Source: DAHUXD01 sp963736455
Lineage (GTDB): Bacteria > Acidobacteriota > Thermoanaerobaculia > UBA5066 > Gp7-AA6
Direction: 5' to 3'
Length of the DNA: 64,000 nt
Assembly (NCBI GenBank): GCA_963736455.1
Contig: CAVTON010000002.1
Coordinates: 1 to 64,000, forward strand
Part shown: piece after piece, positions 34,425 to 41,947 of the stretch
How positions within the stretch are numbered: the stretch's first letter is position 1
Layout of the letters: the number at the start of each line of letters is the position of its first letter
Translations under genes and position numbers: made by a program
Notes under the pieces: model-generated
Seen by the model: only the letters and a program-made list of their open reading frames with translations
Told to the model about the DNA's origin: nothing
Databases searched by the model: none

Positions 34425-34673
34425 ATGGAACACACTCTGCGAACCTGGAAATGCAGGAGCTGTGGCCGCTCCAACACGACGATTGCGGCGCTGGATGGCA
34501 GGGCGAAATGCCTGTACTGCGCGGAATGGGCGAGCATCCAGCCGAGCCGCGACTACCTCTCCGCGTTCTCGACGGTCCGTCCCGAGCTCCGGGCGCCCTC
34601 TCGCGACGGCCGCCCTCCGAGCCCGGATCGGAAGCCTCGAAGCCATCGCCGCGCTCACGCCCGAAACCCCTAG
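34425..34673 (+). CDS. small zinc-ribbon protein
   Basis: An 82-aa protein. TWKCRSCGRSNTT (about 7-19) and AKCLYCAEWASI (about 27-38) form a compact zinc ribbon very similar in plan to the one at the start of the divergent 171-aa protein (both have C-x-x-C-A-E in the second half). The C-terminal half is basic and Pro-rich. ATG at 34425 was chosen; an AAGGAG lies about 13 nt upstream. Its location, opposite the three-gene zinc-ribbon operon, suggests a common origin. Confidence 0.65.
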   Translation: MEHTLRTWKCRSCGRSNTTIAALDGRAKCLYCAEWASIQPSRDYLSAFSTVRPELRAPSRDGRPPSPDRKPRSHRRAHARNP

Positions 34674-34748
34674 TCGGGGCCCGGCTTCGGCCTCACGGGT
34701 TTCATCGATCCGCGGAAGCCCCGCCTCGAGGCGCCTCGGCTCCGACCC

Positions 34749-35591
34749 TCAAAGAAACGTCTTCAGCGCCTCGATCGTCTCTCTCGGCTTCTCCTCGAGG
34801 AGCCAATGCCCCGATCCCGGTACGACGACCGAGGTGGCGTCACGCGCCACGAGCTTCACCTGCCGCCCGAGGAGCTCGCCGTTGGCCTTTTCACCGCCGA
34901 TCGACAGCACGGGAATGGAGAGGGGCGTCCTCGACATCTCGGCGAAGTCCTTCGCGGTTTGCGGGAAGGACTGGAAGTAGGCGAATCCGGCGCGCATGCG
35001 GCCGGGGCGCGCATAGGCCTCCGCATAGGCGACGCGATCGGCTTCGGGGATCGATCGTGCCGCGTCGGCCGCGAAATCGTTCCAGAAGTGATCCAGGAAC
35101 GTGCGCTCGCGGCCGTGGACGAGCGCCTCGGGCGTCGGACCGTAGAAGCGGAAATGCCAGATCGCCGGGCTGTCGTAGAGCGGCTCCCAGCCTTCGACGC
35201 CCGGAAGGAATGCGTCCATGAGCACGAGCTTCTCCGTCTCCGACGGGAACTGCGCGGCATAGGCATAGGCGACCATCAGGCCGATGTCGTGCCCGACGAC
35301 TCGCGCCCTGGACAGACCGAGCGACTTCGCGAGGGCATGAATGCGCGCGGCGGACGTCTTCATGTCGAGACCGCTCTTCGGAATGTCCGAGTCGCCGATT
35401 CCCGGCAGGTCCGGCGCAATCACCGTGAACCGGTCGGCGAAGAGCGGGATGACGGGCCGCCACATCCGCGACGTCTCGGCGTAGCCGTGGATGAGGATCA
35501 GGGCCTCGCCATGCCCCGCGGCCAGGTAGTGGATCTTCGATCCGTCGACCTCGGCGAATCGGGATTCGAGCGACGCCTCTCCGGCGGCCAT
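34749..35591 (-). CDS. alpha/beta hydrolase, epoxide hydrolase/dehalogenase type
   Basis: A 280-aa alpha/beta-hydrolase. HGYAETSRMW gives the oxyanion region, GHDIG (nucleophile elbow with Asp rather than Ser) places it with epoxide hydrolases and haloacetate/haloalkane dehalogenases, and GSGHWLLEE holds the catalytic His. The lid region is DSPAIWHFRFYG...RTFLDHFWNDF, typical of the epoxide-hydrolase-like group. The start at 35591 overlaps (TGATG) the stop of a 22-codon upstream frame that has its own GGAGG site, so either there is a coupling leader or the real gene began upstream and has been frameshifted. Substrate unknown. Confidence 0.85.
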   Translation of the reverse strand: MAAGEASLESRFAEVDGSKIHYLAAGHGEALILIHGYAETSRMWRPVIPLFADRFTVIAPDLPGIGDSDIPKSGLDMKTSAARIHALAKSLGLSRARVVGHDIGLMVAYAYAAQFPSETEKLVLMDAFLPGVEGWEPLYDSPAIWHFRFYGPTPEALVHGRERTFLDHFWNDFAADAARSIPEADRVAYAEAYARPGRMRAGFAYFQSFPQTAKDFAEMSRTPLSIPVLSIGGEKANGELLGRQVKLVARDATSVVVPGSGHWLLEEKPRETIEALKTFL

Positions 35592-35659
35592 CAGGAAGCG
35601 GCGAAAGGCGCGGCGCAGAGCGAGACCGTCACGGTCTGGACGCGGACCGGGTGCGGCAT
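35591..35659 (-). other. short upstream frame coupled to the hydrolase gene
   Basis: A 22-codon frame (MPHPVRVQTVTVSLCAAPFAAS) with a GGAGG ribosome-binding site 4 nt before its ATG ends in TGATG shared with the hydrolase start. It might be a translational coupling leader, or the signal-like N-terminus of the hydrolase put out of frame by a small indel. The hydrolase ATG itself has no ribosome-binding site of its own. Confidence 0.35.
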
Positions 35660-35677
35660 GGAGCCTCCGGAGGAACT

Positions 35678-36079
35678 CTACCGCGAGCCCTGGGCTCGAG
35701 GAACGGCGGGCCCCGGGGTTCTCTCCAGCGGGAGTCTCGTCCTGCCCCATGCCGTCAGCAGCCAGACGATTCCGACTCCGATCGCCATCGTCCAGAAGAA
35801 GTGCCGGGCGGGGGAGCCGGGAGAGTAGCCGTCGATCCGCGGGAGAACCGCGGCGAACACGCCCACCGCGAGCTCCACGAGCCCGTGGACGACGTGGACG
35901 GTTTTCGATTCGCGCCGGCCGCGCCAGAGCGTGGCGGCGAGGACGACGAAAACGAGGGCGAGGAGGAAGCTGAAGACCGCGGGACTGCCTCCGAGCCCGT
36001 ACACGAGAGGCCCGATCGCGAACGCCAGGGCAAAGGCGACATCCAGGATGAAGTGGATCCGGGCATCGAGGATTCTCAT
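35678..36079 (-). CDS. small four-helix membrane protein
   Basis: A 133-aa inner-membrane protein with about four hydrophobic helices (FILDVAFALAFAIGPLVYG; FSFLLALVFVVLAATLW; VHGLVELAVGVFAAVLP; HFFWTMAIGVGIVWLLTAWG). It resembles SPW-repeat-like small membrane proteins, a weak resemblance. An AAAGGAG ribosome-binding site stands 8 nt before the ATG at 36079, which decides the start. It is 18 nt upstream of the hydrolase leader frame, so the two genes may form one unit. Function unknown. Confidence 0.7.
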   Translation of the reverse strand: MRILDARIHFILDVAFALAFAIGPLVYGLGGSPAVFSFLLALVFVVLAATLWRGRRESKTVHVVHGLVELAVGVFAAVLPRIDGYSPGSPARHFFWTMAIGVGIVWLLTAWGRTRLPLERTPGPAVPRAQGSR

Positions 36080-36275
36080 TCCGCTGCTCCTTTCGGTGTC
36101 GGCGCAAAGCTCATCTCGGTATCGAAAGTGCAAGGGGAATGCCGGGATCGGCGAGCCTTCGGGGAGAGAGACCGCCCGCCGGGAGGGTCGACCGGGGCAG
36201 GATTCTTCCGCCGACGGCACGGTTTCTGCTAGGACCAGTGTTCCAGACGTCCCCGGTACGTCTGCGAGGACGGCA

Positions 36276-37781
36276 ATGATCGAACCGAATTCGGCGGACA
36301 GGGCCTCGACGGGCATTTCGGGCCTGGACGACGTCTTCGGCGGAGGGCTGCCGCGCAACCGTTTGCAGGTCGTTCAGGGAAGCCCCGGCGCCGGGAAGAC
36401 CACGATCGGTCTCCAGTTCCTGATGGCCGGCCGGGAAGCCGGGGAAGCGGGCCTCTACGTCACCCTCTCGGAGACGGCCGCCGAGCTCGCCGCGTCGTCG
36501 GATTCCCATGGCTGGTCGATCGACGGCATCGACATCCATGAAGTGCTGCCCCCCGGGGACGGCCTTCGCGAGTCGGAGAACACCCTCTTCCACCCGGCGG
36601 AGGTCGAGCTCACGGAAACGACCGGCGCCATCATCGCCGGAATCGAACGGCGCAATCCGAGCCGCCTGGTGATCGATTCGCTGTCGGAGATCCGGCTCCT
36701 CTCTCAGAACGCGCTGCGATATCGGCGGCAGATCCTCTCACTCAAACAGTTTCTGTCGGGCCGGCGATGCACCTCGATGTTCCTGGACGAGGCCGCCTCC
36801 GAGGACGGCGATCTGCACCTTCAGACGATTTCAAACGGCGTGCTGCGCCTCGAGCAGCTCGCGCCGGTCTTCGGCTCGGACCGCCGCCGACTGAGAATCC
36901 TCAAACTGCGAGGCACGAAGTTCCGGGGCGGATACCACGATTTCAAGATCGAGACCGGTGGAATCGAGGTGTTTCCGAGGCTCGTCGCCGCCGAGCACGA
37001 CCCGCGTCCGGTCGAGGGAGCGCTGTCGAGCGGCGTCGCCGGCCTCGACGCGATGCTCGGGGGCGGGGTCGACCGCGGAACGACGACGCTCATCATGGGA
37101 CCGGCCGGAACCGGAAAATCGATCATCGTGTCGCAATACGCCAGCGCGGCCGCCGGCCGCGGCGAGCACGTCATGATGATCACCTTCGACGAAGGCCTGG
37201 AGACGCTCTTCCGGCGAACGGAGGCGCTCGGAATCCCCTTCCGCGAGCATGTCGAGAGCGGGCGCATTCATGTCCGCCAGATCGACCCCGCCGAGCTGTC
37301 GCCGGGCGAGGTCTCGCACATGGTGCGCCGGTCCGTCGAGGACGACGGCGCCCGTCTCATCGTCATCGACAGCCTCAGCGGCTATTTCAATTCGATGCCG
37401 GAGGACCGGCTGCTCACGGTTCAGCTCCACGAGCTCTTCACGTACCTGAGGCAGAAAGGCGTGGTCGTGCTCCTGACGATTCCCCAGCACGGGTTCGTCG
37501 GACCGAACGTCGGCTCTCCGATCGAGGTGAGCTATCTCGCCGACACCGTTCTGCTGCTGCGCTTCTTCGAGGCGTCGGGCGACGTCCGCAAGGCGATCTC
37601 GGTTCTCAAGAAGCGCAGCGGCGTCCACGAGACCTCGATCCGCGAGCTGCGGATGGACTCGGGCGGATTGCGGGTGGGCCCCGCCCTCGAAGGATTCCAG
37701 GGAGTCCTCTCGGGGACCCCGCTCTTCGCGGGAGACGCGCTGAGTCTTCTGAAAGATCGCGATGGCGGACCCGGCCGGTGA
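36276..37781 (+). CDS. KaiC/RAD55-like double-domain ATPase
   Basis: A 501-aa protein with two RecA-like KaiC domains. The first (about 10-235) has Walker A GSPGAGKTT (about 36-44), the second (about 248-490) GPAGTGKS (about 275-282), with Walker B-type strands LVIDSLSE and LIVIDSLSG. The double arrangement and length match cyanobacterial KaiC. No kaiA or kaiB is present in the window, and the characteristic neighbouring Ser/Thr autophosphorylation pair is not evident. It overlaps the histidine kinase gene by 20 nt, so it is likely to be the input or partner of that kinase. Possible role: ATP-driven signalling/timer protein; recombination is unlikely. Confidence 0.88.
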   Translation: MIEPNSADRASTGISGLDDVFGGGLPRNRLQVVQGSPGAGKTTIGLQFLMAGREAGEAGLYVTLSETAAELAASSDSHGWSIDGIDIHEVLPPGDGLRESENTLFHPAEVELTETTGAIIAGIERRNPSRLVIDSLSEIRLLSQNALRYRRQILSLKQFLSGRRCTSMFLDEAASEDGDLHLQTISNGVLRLEQLAPVFGSDRRRLRILKLRGTKFRGGYHDFKIETGGIEVFPRLVAAEHDPRPVEGALSSGVAGLDAMLGGGVDRGTTTLIMGPAGTGKSIIVSQYASAAAGRGEHVMMITFDEGLETLFRRTEALGIPFREHVESGRIHVRQIDPAELSPGEVSHMVRRSVEDDGARLIVIDSLSGYFNSMPEDRLLTVQLHELFTYLRQKGVVVLLTIPQHGFVGPNVGSPIEVSYLADTVLLLRFFEASGDVRKAISVLKKRSGVHETSIRELRMDSGGLRVGPALEGFQGVLSGTPLFAGDALSLLKDRDGGPGR

Positions 37782-39303
37782 AGGGCTCGAGAATCGCGTT
37801 CTCGTCCTCGCTCCCGCGGGGCGCGACTCCGAGCTCGCGTGCCGGACGCTCTCCGAGGCCGGCATTCCCGCAGACGAGCTCACGAGCGTGGAGGACCTGT
37901 GCGCCCGCATTGCGCGAGGTCCCGGCGCCGTCCTCCTGACCGAGGAGGCGCTCCATCCGAAGGCCCTCGGTCTGCTGGAGGCGGTGATGGCCGAGCAGCC
38001 TCCGTGGTCCGACCTGCCGATGCTGGTCTTCTCGGGCGGCCCTGGAGGGAGCGACGACTACGCCAGCGTCGGCCGGCGGAGGCTCGGCGCGCTGGCGAAC
38101 GTCATCTTCCTCGACCGGCCGACTCGCCGGGTCGCGCTGCTCTCCGCCGTCTTCGCCGCGCTCCGCGCGCGGCGCCGCCAGTACGAGGTGCGCGACCTGC
38201 TTCTCGAGCTCGAGCGGGGCGTGCGCGACCGCGATCACTTTCTCGCGATGCTCGGCCACGAGCTGCGCAATCCCCTGGGCGCCATCCTCGCGTCGGTCCA
38301 GTTGATGGGCCGCCGGACCGATGCCTTCGGAGCCGAGCGGGAGGTCATCCTTCGGCAGTCGCGGCTGCTGTCGCGGCTGGTGGACGACCTGCTCGACGTC
38401 TCGCGCGTGACGTCCGGCAAGATCGTGCTCGAGCACACGGGTGTCGACCTCGGCGAGCTCGTGGCGCGCAGCGTCTCGAGCCATGCCTCGCAGGCTGCCG
38501 AAGGTGGCATCGCGGTCTCCCTGGCCGCGGAGGAGCCGCTCCTGGTCGAGGGGGATTCCGTGCGGATCGAGCAGGTCGTCCACAACCTTCTGACGAACGC
38601 TCTCAAGTACACGCCTTCGGGAGGCCGCGTCGCCGTGCGGCTCGCGCGCCGCGGCGGACAGGCCGAGATTCGCATCGAGGACACCGGCGTCGGAATAGAC
38701 CCGGACATTCTTCCGAGCGTCTTCGATCTCTTCACGCAGGCCGACGACACGCTCGACCGGGCGCACGGCGGGCTCGGGATCGGGCTCACGCTCGTGAGGA
38801 GTCTGGTCGAGCTCCACGGCGGCACCGTCCGGGCCGAGAGTGCGGGCCGGGGACGCGGAAGCACTTTCGTGGTGAGGCTGCCGGCCGCGTCATCGAGCCC
38901 GGATCCACAGAAGCCCGAGCCGCTGCCATCGGTCCGCCCCCGCCGGATCCTGCTCGTCGAGGACAACCTCGACGTGCGCGTCAGTCTCCAGGCGCTGCTG
39001 GAGGATGCCGGGCATCGCGTGACCGCGGCCCGGGACGGCATCGAGGGCGCCGAGCGCGGCATCGCGGATCGCCCGGAGGTGGCGCTGGTCGACATCGGCC
39101 TTCCCGGGCTCGATGGGTATGGCGTCGCTCGCCGGCTGCGGGACCGCCTCGGCGGACGCGTCTATCTCGTCGCCCTGACCGGCTACGGCCTTCCCGAGGA
39201 CCGCCGCCGCGCGCTCGAGTCCGGATTCGACGCCCACCTGACCAAGCCCGTCACGCTGAGCTCCGTCCTGAAGCTGCTGGCCGCCGCTCCCGCGCCGCCC
39301 TGA
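37762..39303 (+). CDS. hybrid histidine kinase with N-terminal pseudo-receiver
   Basis: A 513-aa soluble sensor kinase. Residues about 10-130 look like a receiver domain without the phospho-acceptor pattern (RVLVLAPAGRDSELACRTL ... PMLVFSGG), a pseudo-receiver. HisKA follows with the phospho-accepting His166 in LGHELRNPLG, then HATPase with N (LLTNALKY), G1 (DTGVGI) and G2 (GGLGIGL). The C-terminal receiver (about 395-510) has LLVEDN, phospho-acceptor Asp444 in VDIGLPGLDG and LTKPV. No membrane segment is present. The start lies within the KaiC-like gene (20-nt overlap). A KaiC-like ATPase passing state to a histidine kinase would parallel the KaiC-SasA/CikA clock output; this is an inference. 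Confidence 0.92.
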   Translation: MADPAGEGLENRVLVLAPAGRDSELACRTLSEAGIPADELTSVEDLCARIARGPGAVLLTEEALHPKALGLLEAVMAEQPPWSDLPMLVFSGGPGGSDDYASVGRRRLGALANVIFLDRPTRRVALLSAVFAALRARRRQYEVRDLLLELERGVRDRDHFLAMLGHELRNPLGAILASVQLMGRRTDAFGAEREVILRQSRLLSRLVDDLLDVSRVTSGKIVLEHTGVDLGELVARSVSSHASQAAEGGIAVSLAAEEPLLVEGDSVRIEQVVHNLLTNALKYTPSGGRVAVRLARRGGQAEIRIEDTGVGIDPDILPSVFDLFTQADDTLDRAHGGLGIGLTLVRSLVELHGGTVRAESAGRGRGSTFVVRLPAASSSPDPQKPEPLPSVRPRRILLVEDNLDVRVSLQALLEDAGHRVTAARDGIEGAERGIADRPEVALVDIGLPGLDGYGVARRLRDRLGGRVYLVALTGYGLPEDRRRALESGFDAHLTKPVTLSSVLKLLAAAPAPP

Positions 39304-39334
39304 CGCCCCGTCCACGCGAACGGTTCTCTTCGGC

Positions 39335-39340
39335 TACGAT
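39335..39340 (+). promoter_or_regulatory. -10-like hexamer TACGAT, leaderless type
   Basis: TACGAT ends 8 nt before the ATG at 39349; there is no ribosome-binding site between them. Confidence 0.45.
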
Positions 39341-39348
39341 TCCGTGCC

Positions 39349-41919
39349 ATGAACGTCTCGTGTCGGAGCTTCGCCGCGGCTCTGTCCTGGTCGATCGCGG
39401 GCTTCCTCGCGGCGGCTTCCCTCTTCGCCGAGCGGCTTCCGGTCCTCAGGCAGATCGACGAGCCGCATCCGTACTACTACCGCGAGATGTATCTCCCGCA
39501 GGTAACGAGCGGGCCGGACGCGGCCGCGTGGTCGCCGGACGGCACGGAGCTCGTCTACGCGATGCAGGGCTCGCTCTGGCGGCAGAGGGTCGGATCGAGC
39601 GAGGCGATCCAGCTGACCGACGGGCCGGGCTACGACAACGAGCCCGACTGGTCCTCCGACGGCCAGCGGATCCTCTACACGTCGTATCGCCGCGACGCGC
39701 TCGAGCTCCGGGTGCTCGATCTCGCGAGCGGTCACGATCGCGCGCTCGTTTCGAACGGCGCCGTCAACCTCGACGCGCGCTGGTCGCCGGACGGCTCGCG
39801 GGTCGCCTACGTGTCGACGGCGTTTCAGGGGCGGTTCCACGTCTTCGTCCTCGATGTTCGCGACGGCGCCGCCGCGGGCGAGCCCGTGCGGATCACCGAG
39901 GACCGCGACAGCGGACTGCCGCGCTACTACTACTCGAAGTGGGACCAGTACCTGTCGCCGGCGTGGTCGCCGGACGGCAAAGAGCTCCTCCTGATCTCCA
40001 ACCGCGGCGACGTCTGGGGCTCGGGCGGAATCTGGCGCATGGAGGCGAAGCCGGGCGCGGAGATGCGGCTCGTCCGCCAGGAGGAGACGAACTGGAAGGC
40101 GCACCCCGACTGGGCGCGCGACGGAAAGCGGATCGTCTACAGCTCCTACCTCGGCCGGGAGCGCAACCAGATCTGGCTGACGACCGCCGGCGGCGGACAT
40201 CCGTTCGAGCTGACCTACTGCGAGTGCGATCACACGCGGCCGCGCTGGTCGCCGGACGGGCGGCGCGTCGTCTTCGCGACGAACGAGGAGGGCAACGTCG
40301 CGCTGCGGGTCGTCTCGCTTCCGGGCGGCAAGGTCGACGCGGTCGTCCCCGCGACCCGCCGCTACCTTCACCCGACCGGAACGCTCCGGTTGACCGTGAC
40401 GGATCCCTCCGGCGCTCCGATGCCCTCGCGCCTCTCCGTGACCGGACCGGACGGCCGCGGCTGGACGCCCGACGACGCCTGGCGCCACGCCGACGACGGA
40501 TTCGACCGCGGGATCCGGCCGTTCGAGCTGACGTACTTTCACACGCGGGGCTCGGCGGTGCTGACGGTCCCCGCCGGGACTTACACGGTGCTCGCGACGC
40601 ACGGGCTCGAATACGGCGCCCTCACGCGCACGGTCACGGTGCGGGCCGGCGGGGCGGCGGAGGCGTCCCTCAGGCTCGAGCGGCTCGTGGACCTTCCGGC
40701 GAAAGGCTGGTGGAGCGGCGATCTCCACGTTCACATGAACTACGGCGGCGCGTACCGGGCCGATCCGAAGACGCTGCGCGCGCAGGCGGAGTCGGAGGAC
40801 CTCCACGTCGTCGAGGACCTCATCGTCAACAAGGAACAGCGCATTCCGGACGTCGCGCGCTTCGCGCCCGGGCTCGACCCGGTGTCGACGGCCGAGACGC
40901 TGATCAAGCACGACCAGGAGTACCACACGAGCTGGTGGGGGCACACCGGCCACCTCGGCCTGAAGGACCACCTGATCCTGCCCGACTACGCGGGCTATGC
41001 CGCGACCGCCGCGGCGAGCCTCTTTCCCGACAACGGCACGATCATGGATCTGACGCACGCGCAGGGAGGGATCTCGGGCTACGTGCATCCCTTCGATCCG
41101 CCGGTCCCCGATCCGGCCGCCGCCGATCCTCTGACGTGCGGTCTGCCGATCGACGTCGCGCTCGGAAAGGTGGACTACATCGAGGTCGTCGGCTTCAGCG
41201 ATCATCGGACGACCGCCGAGGTCTGGTATCGGCTCCTCAACACCGGCCTGCGCCTGCCGACGGGCTCCGGAACCGATGCCATGACCAACTTCGCCTCGCT
41301 CCGCGGCCCGGTCGGGATGAACCGCGTCTTCGTGAAGGCCGGCGCGAAGCTCGATTACGCGGCGTTTCTATCGGCGATCAAGGCGGGCCGGACGTTCGCG
41401 ACGAACGGGCCGCTCCTGTCCTTCGAAGTGGACGGACACGGCGCGGGCGACGAGATCCGGCTTCCGGCCGGACGCCACGGCCTGACCGCGGCGGTGAGCC
41501 TGCGTTCGATCGCGCCGCTCGAGAAGCTCGAGATCGTCGGCAACGGCCGTGTCGTCGCGACGATCCCGCTGTCGGGCGGCGGAACGCGGGCCGACGCGAA
41601 AATTCCGCTGGCGGTGGAGGCGAGCGGCTGGTACACGCTGCGCGCGTGGTCGTCTTCGGCCGTCGAGCCCGTGCTCGACATCTATCCCTTCGCGACCACG
41701 AGCCCGATCTACGTGATCGTGGACGGAAAGCCGATCCGCAGCGCGGAGGACGCGCGGTACTTCGAGGCGTGGATCGACCGCGTCGCGGCCGCGGCCTCGG
41801 CGCATCCGGGATGGAACGACGCGAGGGAGAAGGCGGAGGTGCTCGGGCGACTCGACGCCGCGAGGGCGGTTTTCGTCCGGCTCGCCTCCGAGGCCCGCGG
41901 AGAGAGCCCCGCGAGATAG
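39349..41919 (+). CDS. secreted TolB-like propeller with CehA/McbA-type PHP metallohydrolase domain
   Basis: An 856-aa exported protein. A signal peptide (about 1-27) is followed by a TolB/PD40-like propeller (about 40-345) with SPDG blades. A carboxypeptidase-regulatory-like beta domain (LRLTVTDPSGAPMPSRL, about 345-440) comes next, then a PHP-superfamily domain starting GDLHVHMNYGG (metal-binding HxH) with GHTGHLGLKDH, GYVHPF, GFSDHRT and GSGTDA. A C-terminal beta region ends the protein. CehA/McbA relatives hydrolyse carbamate or phosphoester bonds; the substrate here is unknown. The propeller part is like those on the kinases in this window, but it is joined to an enzyme instead of a kinase. 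Confidence 0.85.
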   Translation: MNVSCRSFAAALSWSIAGFLAAASLFAERLPVLRQIDEPHPYYYREMYLPQVTSGPDAAAWSPDGTELVYAMQGSLWRQRVGSSEAIQLTDGPGYDNEPDWSSDGQRILYTSYRRDALELRVLDLASGHDRALVSNGAVNLDARWSPDGSRVAYVSTAFQGRFHVFVLDVRDGAAAGEPVRITEDRDSGLPRYYYSKWDQYLSPAWSPDGKELLLISNRGDVWGSGGIWRMEAKPGAEMRLVRQEETNWKAHPDWARDGKRIVYSSYLGRERNQIWLTTAGGGHPFELTYCECDHTRPRWSPDGRRVVFATNEEGNVALRVVSLPGGKVDAVVPATRRYLHPTGTLRLTVTDPSGAPMPSRLSVTGPDGRGWTPDDAWRHADDGFDRGIRPFELTYFHTRGSAVLTVPAGTYTVLATHGLEYGALTRTVTVRAGGAAEASLRLERLVDLPAKGWWSGDLHVHMNYGGAYRADPKTLRAQAESEDLHVVEDLIVNKEQRIPDVARFAPGLDPVSTAETLIKHDQEYHTSWWGHTGHLGLKDHLILPDYAGYAATAAASLFPDNGTIMDLTHAQGGISGYVHPFDPPVPDPAAADPLTCGLPIDVALGKVDYIEVVGFSDHRTTAEVWYRLLNTGLRLPTGSGTDAMTNFASLRGPVGMNRVFVKAGAKLDYAAFLSAIKAGRTFATNGPLLSFEVDGHGAGDEIRLPAGRHGLTAAVSLRSIAPLEKLEIVGNGRVVATIPLSGGGTRADAKIPLAVEASGWYTLRAWSSSAVEPVLDIYPFATTSPIYVIVDGKPIRSAEDARYFEAWIDRVAAAASAHPGWNDAREKAEVLGRLDAARAVFVRLASEARGESPAR

Positions 41920-41922
41920 AAT
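41917..41922 (+). promoter_or_regulatory. -10-like hexamer TAGAAT of the RND operon
   Basis: TAGAAT overlaps the end of the upstream gene and stands 25 nt before the ATG of the outer-membrane factor, which also has a GGAGGA ribosome-binding site, so this would be a normal leadered start. Confidence 0.45.
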
Positions 41923-41947
41923 CCGCCCGCTTTCTGCCGGAGGAACA

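Noticed and set aside
34674..34748. CGCCTCGAGGCG palindrome as a terminator between convergent genes
   Set aside because: It has no T-run on either side and such palindromes are common in GC-rich DNA.
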